Source: Streptoverticillium olivoreticuli subsp. olivoreticuli
Lineage (GTDB): Bacteria; Actinomycetota; Actinomycetes; Streptomycetales; Streptomycetaceae
Assembly (NCBI RefSeq): GCF_003391135.1
Contig: NZ_CP031455.1
Location: forward strand, 3,007,001-3,071,000
DNA: 64,000 nt
Direction: 5' to 3'
Shown here in pieces: positions 54,841-64,000 of the stretch. The stretch's first letter is position 1. Each line of letters opens with the position of its first letter. The position numbers and the translations under genes were made by a program. Under the pieces are notes generated by a model. That model saw only the letters and a program-made list of their open reading frames with translations. It was not told the origin of the DNA and searched no databases.

Positions 54841-56826
54841 TCATTCCTCCGCATCGTCCATGATCTCGCCTGTCGCGGTGTTGACGGCAGGGGCCGGCGG
54901 CGCCGTCGCGGCGAGTGCGGCGGCGATCGTCTCGGCCGTCTTGCGGCCGATGCCGGGCGTCTCGCAGATCTGCTCGACCGTCGCGGCCCGCAGCCGCTTG
55001 ACCGAACCGAAGTGCTTGATCAGCGCCCGCTTGCGGGTCTCCCCGAGACCGGCGACGGCGTCGAGCGGCCCGGCCTTCATGGTCTTGGCGCGCTTGCTGC
55101 GCTGGTAGGAGATCGCGAAGCGGTGTGCCTCGTCCCGGACGCGCTGGAGGAGGTAGAGGCCCTCGCTGGTGCGCGGCAGGACGACGGGATCGTCGTCGTC
55201 GGGCAGCCAGACCTCCTCGAGGCGCTTGGCGAGGCCGCAGACGGCCACGTCGCTGATGCCGAGGTCGTCCAGGGCCCGCCGGGCGGCGGCGACCTGCGGC
55301 TGCCCGCCGTCGACCACGACGAGCTGCGGCGGATAGGCGAACCGCTTGGGCCGGTCGTCGTCGGTGCGGACGGGACCGTCCCCGTTCTCCTCGACGGCGT
55401 TCTCCTCGGACCACTCCCCCGCCTTCTGCTGCTCCGCCAGATAGCGGCGGAAGCGGCGGCCGACGACCTCGTGCATCGAGCGGACGTCGTCCTGCCCCTC
55501 GAAGCTCTTGATCTGGAAGCGGCGGTACTCGCTCTTGCGGGCGAGGCCGTCCTCGAAGACGACCATGGACGCCACCACGTCCTGCCCCTGGAGGTGGGAG
55601 ATGTCGAAGCACTCGATGCGCAGCGGGGCGGAGTCCAGGCCGAGGGCCTCGGTGATCTCCTCCAGGGCGCGGGAGCGGGTGGTGAGGTCGGAGGCCCGCT
55701 TGGTCTTGTGGAGCGCGAGGGCCTGCGCGGCGTTGCGCTGGACCGTGGCCATCAGGTCCTTCTTGTCGCCGCGCTGCGGGATGCGCAGGTCGACCCGGGA
55801 GCCGCGGCGCTCGGTGAGCCACTGCCCGACGGGCCCGACCGGGTCCGGCAGGGCGGGGACGAGGACCTCCTTGGGGACGGCGTCGCCCTTCTCCTCGCCG
55901 TAGAGCTGCTGGAGGGCGTGCTCGACCAGGCCCGCGGTGTCGACGGCCTCGACCTTGTCGGTCACCCAGCCGCGCTGGCCGCGCACCCGCCCGCCGCGTA
56001 CGTGGAAGATCTGCACGGCGGCTTCCAGCTCGTCCTCGGCGACGGCGATCAGGTCGGCGTCGGTGGCGTCGGCGAGCACCACCGCGCTCTTCTCCATGGC
56101 GCGGCGGAGCGCTTCCACGTCGTCGCGGAGCCGGGCCGCCTTCTCGTATTCCATCTCCTCGGCGGCATCGTGCATCCGCTGTTCCAAACGGCGGATGTAC
56201 GCGCCGGTACGCCCGGCCATGAAGTCGCAGAACTCCTCGGCGAGTTCGCGGTGCTCCTGCGGGGTGACGCGGCCGACGCACGGGGCGGAGCACTTGCCGA
56301 TGTAGCCGAGCAGACAGGGGCGGCCGATCTGGGCGGAGCGCTTGAACACCCCGGCGGAGCAGGTGCGTACGGGAAAGACGCGCAGCATCAGGTCGACGGT
56401 CTCGCGGATCGCCCAGGCGTGGGCGTACGGGCCGAAGTAGCGCACGCCCTTCTTCTTGGGGCCGCGCATGACCTGCACGCGCGGGAACTCCTCGTTCAGG
56501 GTGACGGCGAGGGAGGGGTAGCTCTTGTCGTCGCGGTACTTGACGTTGAAGCGCGGGTCGTACTCCTTGATCCAGGAGTATTCGAGCTGGAGCGCCTCGA
56601 CCTCGGTGGAGACCACGGTCCACTCGACGGAGGCCGCGGTGGTGACCATGGTGCGCGTGCGCGGGTGCAGACCGGCGAGATCCTGGAAGTACGAGGAGAG
56701 CCGCTGGCGCAGGCTCTTCGCCTTCCCGACGTAGATCACGCGGCCGTGCTCGTCACGGAATTTGTAGACCCCCGGCGAGTCGGGGATCTGTCCCGGCTTG
56801 GGTCGGTAGCTGCTGGGGTCGGCCAT
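54841..56826 (-). CDS. uvrC: Excinuclease ABC subunit C
   Basis: A 661-residue nucleotide-excision-repair nuclease: GIY-YIG domain ([20 protein letters not shown]), UVR motif ([18 protein letters not shown]), the RNase H-like domain ([20 protein letters not shown]) and C-terminal helix-hairpin-helix ([19 protein letters not shown]). ATG 56826 gives the standard MADPSSYRP start; TAGGGT lies 7 nt upstream, suggesting a leaderless message. First gene of the uvrC-rapZ-yvcK-whiA group. Confidence 0.96.
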   Translation of the reverse strand: MADPSSYRPKPGQIPDSPGVYKFRDEHGRVIYVGKAKSLRQRLSSYFQDLAGLHPRTRTMVTTAASVEWTVVSTEVEALQLEYSWIKEYDPRFNVKYRDDKSYPSLAVTLNEEFPRVQVMRGPKKKGVRYFGPYAHAWAIRETVDLMLRVFPVRTCSAGVFKRSAQIGRPCLLGYIGKCSAPCVGRVTPQEHRELAEEFCDFMAGRTGAYIRRLEQRMHDAAEEMEYEKAARLRDDVEALRRAMEKSAVVLADATDADLIAVAEDELEAAVQIFHVRGGRVRGQRGWVTDKVEAVDTAGLVEHALQQLYGEEKGDAVPKEVLVPALPDPVGPVGQWLTERRGSRVDLRIPQRGDKKDLMATVQRNAAQALALHKTKRASDLTTRSRALEEITEALGLDSAPLRIECFDISHLQGQDVVASMVVFEDGLARKSEYRRFQIKSFEGQDDVRSMHEVVGRRFRRYLAEQQKAGEWSEENAVEENGDGPVRTDDDRPKRFAYPPQLVVVDGGQPQVAAARRALDDLGISDVAVCGLAKRLEEVWLPDDDDPVVLPRTSEGLYLLQRVRDEAHRFAISYQRSKRAKTMKAGPLDAVAGLGETRKRALIKHFGSVKRLRAATVEQICETPGIGRKTAETIAAALAATAPPAPAVNTATGEIMDDAEE

Positions 56827-56833
56827 GCCACAC

Positions 56834-56839
56834 ACCCTA
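56834..56839 (-). promoter_or_regulatory. Candidate -10 box for leaderless uvrC
   Basis: TAGGGT on the minus strand, 7 nt before the uvrC ATG. It fits the TANNNT pattern of Streptomyces vegetative promoters; a matching -35 is not obvious (TTGTCA lies only 11 bp away). Confidence 0.35.
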
Positions 56840-57034
56840 CTTGCGGGCAGTGACAACTCCGTCGTCCAGCCGTGGCGGGTGCCGCCGGGGGGCCGGTTCC
56901 GGGCCGTCGGGGGACGGCACGCCTCCGGCCCCGGCGAGTGCGCGCCGGGGCCGGAGCGGGGGCGTTGTGGGGCCGCCCCCTGGTGCGGGTGGTCCGGTGC
57001 GGGCCGCGTCGGCGCGGCCCCCGGCGGGCCGCGG

Positions 57035-57886
57035 TCAGCCGCGGCGCCGCCTCCGGCGGACCACCAGGGCGGAGGCGCCGAGGGCCAGGGCCGCGCCCGC
57101 GGCCGTCGCGGTGGAGGCCGTATTCAGCGGGCTCCCCGCGCCGGTCCGCGCCGCGGACGCCGTCCGGACCTCTGCCGTCCTCTCCGCCGTCCCGTCGGCC
57201 GGCTTCTCCGCGTAGCCGCCGGCCATTCCCTGCCGGGCGTACGCGGAGCCCGGCAGCTTGTCGCCGTACGCCCGGTGGACTCGGGCCCGGTAGCTCTCGA
57301 CGGTGGTACCCCCGGCGCCGATCGCCCGGGTGGCGTCCTCGTCGAGCGGCAGGACCCGGTCGCCGCGCTGGACGTACCAGGCGTCGATCTGCGGTTCGCG
57401 GAAGACGGTGCCGCCGCCGAGCTTCTTCGCGCCCTCGGCCGCGTAGCGCGTCTCGTCGTCGCCGGTGGCGATGTTGACGACCTTCCAGGCGTTCCCGTCC
57501 TTCACCGTCCACACCGACGCCTTCTGCCCGTCGGCCGAGACCGCCTCGCTGGCGAGGAATTCGAGCTTGGCGACCGGGGCGCCGGCCGTGCCCGCCACGA
57601 ACTCGGGGGCGAGTGTGTAGACCGGCACCGTCGCGCCGTCGATCCTCGGCCGCGCCTTGGCCTTGGCGACGGCTCCGTCGCGGGCGAAGAAGCGGGAGAG
57701 GGTGTCGAGCGTCGCGGGGGCGGCCGCCGCGTCGTGCGCGGCCGTGATTCCCGCGGCGGGCGGGGCGAGGGGGGCGGGGACCGGGTTCCCGTCGGCGTGC
57801 GCGAGGGGGGCGAGGCCGAGCAGGGCCGCGGTGAGCGCTCCGGCGGCCGCCGCACGGGCCGCGTTCTTCCTGGTGTGCGTGCTCAT
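57035..57886 (-). CDS. Exported membrane-anchored protein paired with a papain-like protease
   Basis: A 283-residue protein with a signal peptide ([19 protein letters not shown], cut near AHADG at residue 31-32), an extracellular domain (about 60-230; [20 protein letters not shown] and [20 protein letters not shown]) and a C-terminal helix followed by RRRRRRG. No LPxTG/LAxTG motif precedes the helix, so anchoring is probably by the helix itself. The domain has no motif I recognise. Its start lies only 4 bp after the protease stop, so the two are co-translated. It could be a partner, substrate, chaperone or inhibitor of that protease. Confidence 0.7.
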   Translation of the reverse strand: MSTHTRKNAARAAAAGALTAALLGLAPLAHADGNPVPAPLAPPAAGITAAHDAAAAPATLDTLSRFFARDGAVAKAKARPRIDGATVPVYTLAPEFVAGTAGAPVAKLEFLASEAVSADGQKASVWTVKDGNAWKVVNIATGDDETRYAAEGAKKLGGGTVFREPQIDAWYVQRGDRVLPLDEDATRAIGAGGTTVESYRARVHRAYGDKLPGSAYARQGMAGGYAEKPADGTAERTAEVRTASAARTGAGSPLNTASTATAAGAALALGASALVVRRRRRRG

Positions 57887-57890
57887 GACC

Positions 57891-58520
57891 TCACGCCCCG
57901 ATCCGGTAGAGCGAGTGGGTCCAGGAGAACTGGTCGTTGTCGACGTACCAGCCGTGCGAGGCCCAGTTGTAGCGGTTGTTGGACGGCCACGGGTCGCCCC
58001 AGTAGACCCAGCTGTTGGAGTCGTCGTACCCGTAGAGGACGTGCATGTGACCGCCGCCGGAGGACCACTGGATGCGGGTCTCCACGGGCCGGTTGGCGCT
58101 GATCTCGCTCTGCACGGTCGAGTAGCGCAGCCAGCCGCTCACGTACGAGCCGGAGTTGATGCCCGCCCAGTCGAGGGCGTTCTGCACATTGCCCAGGGTG
58201 GCCTGGTTGTTGGGGCACTCCGTGCCCTGCTGCCGGTTGAAGGCGGCGTTGCAGAACTGGTTCTGGCTGTAGTTGCGCCCGAACCAGGTGGCGATGGTGT
58301 TGCCGGAGCCCGCCCAGCACCAATTGGTCTTCTGCTGGGCCTGCATGGTGATGTTGAGCTTTTTCGACGCGGCGAGACCCGGCTGGTTGCCGCCCGTCGC
58401 GGCGCTCGCCGTGGTGGGGACGGCGAGCAGTGCGGAGGCGACCAGCGCGGCGACGGACAGCCGTCTGCCGCGTATACGGCTCTTTCCGGTCTTTTTCTGT
58501 TGTGCCGATGCACGGGACAT
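57891..58520 (-). CDS. Secreted papain-like cysteine protease
   Basis: A 209-residue exported protein: signal peptide residues 1-41 (core AALVASALLAVPTTASA), then a mature domain of about 168 residues. KTNWCWAGSGNTIATWFG carries the probable nucleophile Cys68 in the NWCWA context of C70/C39-like peptidases; SSGGGHMHVLYGYDD gives His158 or His160, and VYWGDPWPSNN the Asp176. Extra Cys90 and Cys102 could form a disulfide. No propeptide is obvious. It leads a two-gene unit with the anchored partner and diverges from an unknown gene across 230 bp. Confidence 0.78.
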   Translation of the reverse strand: MSRASAQQKKTGKSRIRGRRLSVAALVASALLAVPTTASAATGGNQPGLAASKKLNITMQAQQKTNWCWAGSGNTIATWFGRNYSQNQFCNAAFNRQQGTECPNNQATLGNVQNALDWAGINSGSYVSGWLRYSTVQSEISANRPVETRIQWSSGGGHMHVLYGYDDSNSWVYWGDPWPSNNRYNWASHGWYVDNDQFSWTHSLYRIGA

Positions 58521-58750
58521 GGACGTTCCTCCCGAGGCGGGGGGTTGAAACGGAGGAGCGCGTCCGGACGCTGATCAGGAGCATCAGGGTGTTGTCAGTG
58601 ACTGGTCAACAGGTTTCAATGCTGGGTGAGCCGACGGTGTGAACAGCGCGAACCGGATGTGAACGGCCGGTGCCCGGCCAAGAGGATCACAGCGGTCCGG
58701 TGGCCCGGACCGCTCCTGCCACCGGTGAATATTCACAGAGGGGCGAGCGG
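58521..58750. promoter_or_regulatory. Divergent control region with several symmetric sequences
   Basis: It contains a perfect 12-bp palindrome GTGAATATTCAC (58725-58736) 14 bp before the plus-strand ATG. Two TGTGAAC direct copies lie upstream of it near 58640 and 58660. There is also a hairpin AGCGGTCCGG/CCGGACCGCT (58691-58714) and a TGTTG...CAACA pair (58590-58611). TTGACC-N17-TGATGC on the minus strand is a possible promoter for the protease gene, and TTGTCA-N17-TTCAAT on the plus strand one for the divergent gene. Confidence 0.4.
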
Positions 58751-59698
58751 ATGGCACAGAGCGGCATACCGACCGACGCGGCCGAGAACGAACTGGTACA
58801 GGCCCTGCGCACCGGGCCGTTCCACCTGGCGCTGCGGACCGCGCTGTCCGTGCGCGGGCTCGCCCTGCACCGGGTGCAGCACCGGCTCGCACAGCGCGGC
58901 GTACGGGTCGGGGTGACGAGTCTCAGCTACTGGCAGCAGGGCGCGCGGCGGCCCCAGCGGCCCGAGTCGCTGCGTGCGGTGCGCATGCTGGAGGACGTCC
59001 TGGAGCTCCCCCCGCACTCCCTGACCCGGCTGCTCGAACCCCTGGAGCCCCGCACCGGGGCGGAACGGCCCGCCACCCGCTCGTACCGCTCCCTGGTCGA
59101 GGAGTCGCGCGCGCTGGAACGGCTGCTGGCCGAGCTGGAGTCACCGGCCGACGGCGGGCTGCACACCGTCTGCCATCTGGAACGGGTCCTGATCGGCTCC
59201 GGGCGCGAGCTCCTGGAGCGCGCCTCGCAGCACGTCGTGCGCGCGCACCGGGACGGCGTGGACCGCTATGTCGCCATCCATCACGGGGACACCGGCTGCG
59301 ACCCCGGGCAGGTGGCGGTGCGGGCCACCGAGAACTGCCGGGTGGGGCGCGTGCGGTGGCACGCCAAGGCCGGTGTCCTCGTGGCCGAGCTGCTCTTCGA
59401 CACCCGGCTGCGGGCCGGGGAGACCTATGTCTTCGGCTACGGCTTCGAGGACGGCACGGCCGGGCCGAGCAGCGAGTACGTGCGGGGGTTCAGCTTCGCG
59501 GGCGGGCAGTACGTCCTCCAGGTCCGCTTCGACGGCGCGGCGCTGCCGGTGCGCTGCCGCAGGTTCGCCCAGAGCTCCGCGGGGGCGCCGCGCGCCGGGC
59601 AGCAGGAGCTGACGCTGGCGGGGCGGCACCGCGGGGTGCATCTGGTGGAACAAGGGGTGCGGCCGGGGATCCTGGGGATCGCCTGGGACTGGTCGTGA
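58751..59698 (+). CDS. Unknown protein with possible N-terminal helix-turn-helix
   Basis: A 315-residue soluble protein. Residues 20-85 look like an XRE-type fold (FHLALRTALSVRGLALHRVQ, then VTSLSYWQQGARRPQRPESL and an RMLEDVLELPPHSL helix). The remainder (about 110-315) looks beta-rich with VRATENCRVGRVRWHAKAGV and GETYVFGYGFEDGTAGPSSE, without catalytic motifs. I do not recognise the family. ATG 58751 follows GAGGGGCGAG. The palindrome GTGAATATTCAC just upstream suggests autoregulation and perhaps control of the divergent protease; this is inference. Confidence 0.65.
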   Translation: MAQSGIPTDAAENELVQALRTGPFHLALRTALSVRGLALHRVQHRLAQRGVRVGVTSLSYWQQGARRPQRPESLRAVRMLEDVLELPPHSLTRLLEPLEPRTGAERPATRSYRSLVEESRALERLLAELESPADGGLHTVCHLERVLIGSGRELLERASQHVVRAHRDGVDRYVAIHHGDTGCDPGQVAVRATENCRVGRVRWHAKAGVLVAELLFDTRLRAGETYVFGYGFEDGTAGPSSEYVRGFSFAGGQYVLQVRFDGAALPVRCRRFAQSSAGAPRAGQQELTLAGRHRGVHLVEQGVRPGILGIAWDWS

Positions 59699-59725
59699 GC
59701 GGCCCGGCCTTCCCCGGTGCCCCTG

Positions 59726-60178
59726 TCAGACCTCCGGGCCCGCGATCAGCTTGCCGTCGGCCAGCTTGACCGGGACGGCGGGCAGGGGCGCGCCGGCGGG
59801 GCCCTGGAGGACCTTGCCGGTGGCCGGGTCGAACTTGCTGCCGTGGCACGGGCAGCTGATCTTCCCGTCCTCGATCTTGTCGACGACACAGCCCGCGTGC
59901 GTGCACACCGCGCTGAACGCCTTGTACTCCCCCTTGGCGGGCTGCGAGACGACCAGGCGCTGCTCGCGGTAGAGCCGCGCGCCGCCGACCGGGACGTCGG
60001 CCGGGGCCCCGAGGTCCACCGGGGCCGTGGGGGTGGCCGCGCCCTTGGCGCCGCCCGGACCGCCGCCCGAGCACGCCGTGACGCCGAGCCCGGCGGCGCC
60101 TGCCAGCGCGGTGCCTCGCAGCACGGTGCGGCGGTCCAGGGAGAAGGCGGCAGAAGCCTCGGGGGCGGGGCTTGTCAT
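59726..60178 (-). CDS. Rieske [2Fe-2S] lipoprotein with a Tat-type signal
   Basis: A 150-residue exported Rieske protein. The N-terminus has DRRTVLRGTALAGAAG followed by the lipobox-like TACSGG, suggesting Tat export and lipidation. Cluster ligands are CTHAGC and CPCHGSKF, with the intervening Cys pair of disulfide-type Rieske proteins. Probably a membrane-tethered electron carrier of unknown partner. ATG 60178 has GGAG 5 nt upstream. Confidence 0.88.
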   Translation of the reverse strand: MTSPAPEASAAFSLDRRTVLRGTALAGAAGLGVTACSGGGPGGAKGAATPTAPVDLGAPADVPVGGARLYREQRLVVSQPAKGEYKAFSAVCTHAGCVVDKIEDGKISCPCHGSKFDPATGKVLQGPAGAPLPAVPVKLADGKLIAGPEV

Positions 60179-60314
60179 GGGTGCTCCAACGGTGAACTGC
60201 GGATACGACGCGTCGACCCTACCGGCACCTCGAATTCCGCTTGAGGCCCCTCGGGGCGGGTGGTGACATGACAGGCTATGCCCGGCGGGAACCGGCCGGG
60301 AAAGGACGCCCCTC

Positions 60315-61310
60315 GTGATCGTCGTAGCCGGAGAGGCCCTGATCGACCTGGTGCCGGGAGAAGCCGGGGACGGCGGGGGCGGCGCGCTGCCCGCGCTGCT
60401 GCCGCGGCGTGGCGGGGGCCCGTACAACACCGCTGTGGCGCTCGGGCGGCTGGGCGCGCCCGCCGCCTTCTGTTCCCGGGTGTCGGCGGACGGCTTCGGC
60501 GAGGCGCTGCTGGCCGGTCTCCGGACGGCCGGGGTCGACGTCTCGCTGGTGCAGCGCGGGCCGGAGCCGACGACGCTCGCGGTGGCCGACGTCGGCGCGG
60601 ACGGCTCCGCGGGCTACGCCTTCTACGCGGAGGGCACCGCGGACCGCCTGTTCGAGCTTCCGGGGCCGCTGCCGGAGGCGGTGTCGGCACTGTGCCTGGG
60701 CACCTGTTCGCTGGTGCTGGAGCCGGGCGCGAGCGCGTACGAGGCGCTGCTGCGCCGGGAGGCGGAGCGCGGGGTGTTCACGCTGCTGGACCCCAATGTC
60801 CGGGCGGGCCTGATCCCCGACGCGGCCGCCTACCGCGCCCGCTTCCGCTCCTGGCTGCCCCATGTGACCCTGCTGAAGCTGTCGGAGGAGGACGCCCGCT
60901 GGCTGGGCGGCTCCCCGGAGCAGTGGCTGGCGGAGGGGCCCGCCGCGGTGGTCGTCACGCACGGGGCGGCGGGGCTGTCCGTTCACCCCCGGAACGGCGC
61001 CCGGCAGTCGGTCCCGGCCCCCGCGGTCGAGGTCGTGGACACGATCGGCGCGGGCGACACGGTGAACGCGGCGCTGCTGCATGGGCTGGCGGCGCGGGGT
61101 GCGCTGACGCGCGGGGCGTTGGACACGGTGGACTGGCCGGACGTCCTGCGCTTCGCGGCCCGCGCGGCGGCGCTCACGTGCACGCGCGCGGGGGCGGAGC
61201 CGCCGTGGTCGGCGGATCTTCGGGGCACCCCCGGGCCCCCGACTGCGGGTCCGTTGCCGCCTGCGGCGGGAGCTCCCTGCGGGAGCGTCCTCAAACGCCG
61301 GACGGGCTGA
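60315..61310 (+). CDS. PfkB-family carbohydrate kinase with a repeat-encoded C-terminus
   Basis: A 331-residue ribokinase-fold sugar kinase: GEALIDLVPGE, RRGGGPYNTAVALGRLGA (substrate region) and VVDTIGAGDTVNAALLHGLA (PfkB motif 2 with catalytic Asp). It most resembles fructokinases. GTG 60315 has AAAGGA 9 nt upstream. The conserved fold ends near TRAGAEPPWSADL; the last 30 or so residues (ending SVLKRRTG) are encoded by a dispersed palindrome, and the stop codon lies inside it. Confidence 0.85.
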   Translation: MIVVAGEALIDLVPGEAGDGGGGALPALLPRRGGGPYNTAVALGRLGAPAAFCSRVSADGFGEALLAGLRTAGVDVSLVQRGPEPTTLAVADVGADGSAGYAFYAEGTADRLFELPGPLPEAVSALCLGTCSLVLEPGASAYEALLRREAERGVFTLLDPNVRAGLIPDAAAYRARFRSWLPHVTLLKLSEEDARWLGGSPEQWLAEGPAAVVVTHGAAGLSVHPRNGARQSVPAPAVEVVDTIGAGDTVNAALLHGLAARGALTRGALDTVDWPDVLRFAARAAALTCTRAGAEPPWSADLRGTPGPPTAGPLPPAAGAPCGSVLKRRTG

Positions 61311-61336
61311 AATCAGCCCGTCCGGCGTTTGAGGAC
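61287..61336. repeat. 24-bp perfect palindrome overlapping the kinase stop codon
   Basis: GTCCTCAAACGCCGGACGGG followed by CTGA (61287-61310), loop AA, and its exact complement (61313-61336). The core is the same as 41340-41384. It is the strongest hairpin in the window and probably also terminates the kinase and uvrA transcripts. Confidence 0.8.
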
Positions 61337-61352
61337 AGCGCGCGAAGCGTGC

Positions 61353-61408
61353 TTCGGGGGTCTGGGGGCTTGCCCCCAGTTTCGGGAAGGGGCGGGGTAG
61401 GGGAACAA
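61353..61408. repeat. Dispersed GC-rich repeat, longest copy
   Basis: TTCGGGGGTCTGGGGGCTTG then CCCCCAG (61353-61379), continuing with TTTCGGGAAGGGGCGGGGTA. The tail is nearly identical to 1358-1389 and similar to 11200-11230; the head is similar to 6474-6500 and 33308-33333. Together with the palindrome before it this fills the gap between the kinase and uvrA. Confidence 0.65.
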
Positions 61409-61424
61409 AGCCCGCCGCAGGCGG

Positions 61425-64000
<2,576 letters not shown>

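Noticed and set aside
53692..56853. A 1053-codon open frame on the plus strand opposite uvrC, rapZ and yvcK
   Set aside because: It is antisense to three well-supported conserved genes, its product is Gly/Arg/Val-rich without domains, and long mirror frames are expected at this G+C content.
57035..57140. A sortase signal at the C-terminus of the protease partner
   Set aside because: No LPxTG or LAxTG precedes the helix (the sequence there is GSPLNTAS), so it is better described as a membrane-anchored protein.

Overview
The window comes from the core of a Streptomyces (high-G+C actinomycete) chromosome. The evidence is very high G+C with strong third-position GC bias, the development regulator WhiA, an RbpA-family protein, ectoine genes, an LAETG-anchored surface protein, and a gene order (cobC-like, ect, suf, ctaA/ctaB, tkt-tal-zwf-opcA-pgl, pgi, secG-tpi-pgk-gap, whiA-yvcK-rapZ-uvrC, uvrA) that I recall from S. 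coelicolor around SCO1858-SCO1958. I see no tRNA, rRNA, CRISPR array, insertion sequence or prophage. Only one in-frame TTA codon was found by eye.

Layout. 0-1.4 kb: end of a cobalamin (CbiG-like) gene and a cobC-type aminotransferase. 1.4-5 kb: a sortase-type LAETG surface protein, a BASS-family transporter and a class-V PLP enzyme. 5-8.2 kb: ectABCD on the minus strand, making ectoine and 5-hydroxyectoine. 8.2-18 kb: an amidohydrolase, a serine hydrolase, a uronate-dehydrogenase-like SDR, a two-domain TerD protein, a flavin monooxygenase, a large acidic unknown and a secreted endonuclease/phosphatase. 18-22 kb: dapA and dapD (lysine/diaminopimelate), a DUF6445-type protein and an agmatine-deiminase-like enzyme. 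22-28.7 kb: the sufR-sufB-sufD-Rieske-sufC-sufS-sufU-sufT operon for Fe-S assembly, mostly coupled by 4-nt overlaps. 28.9-30.7 kb: a two-gene ABC-2 exporter. 30.8-34.3 kb: ctaA and ctaB for heme A, with a TTA-containing amidohydrolase and a small unknown between them. 34.7-43 kb: pentose-phosphate operon tkt-tal-zwf-opcA-pgl, then convergent pgi. 43-48.5 kb: an MFS exporter, a zinc-ribbon RbpA paralogue, secG, tpiA, pgk and gap. 48.6-56.8 kb: a secreted M14 carboxypeptidase and the whiA-yvcK-rapZ-uvrC cluster. 57-61.3 kb: a secreted papain-like protease with a membrane-anchored partner, a divergent unknown with a possible helix-turn-helix, a Rieske lipoprotein and a PfkB kinase. 61.4 kb to the end: uvrA, truncated by the window edge.

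As a whole the genes cover carbon flux (pentose phosphate and lower glycolysis), cofactor and metallocentre assembly (B12, Fe-S, heme A), osmoprotection, DNA repair and cell-surface functions. The least ordinary signals are: a 34-bp duplication that created an extra ATGA-coupled micro-cistron in the ABC exporter operon; a perfect 16-bp inverted repeat bracketing the dapA ribosome site and start codon; a SufR-type operator lying on the sufR -10 box and start codon; a TTA codon in one amidohydrolase; GC-rich dispersed repeats that have entered coding sequence (ectB, the PfkB kinase); and the secreted protease/anchored-partner pair with its divergent neighbour.
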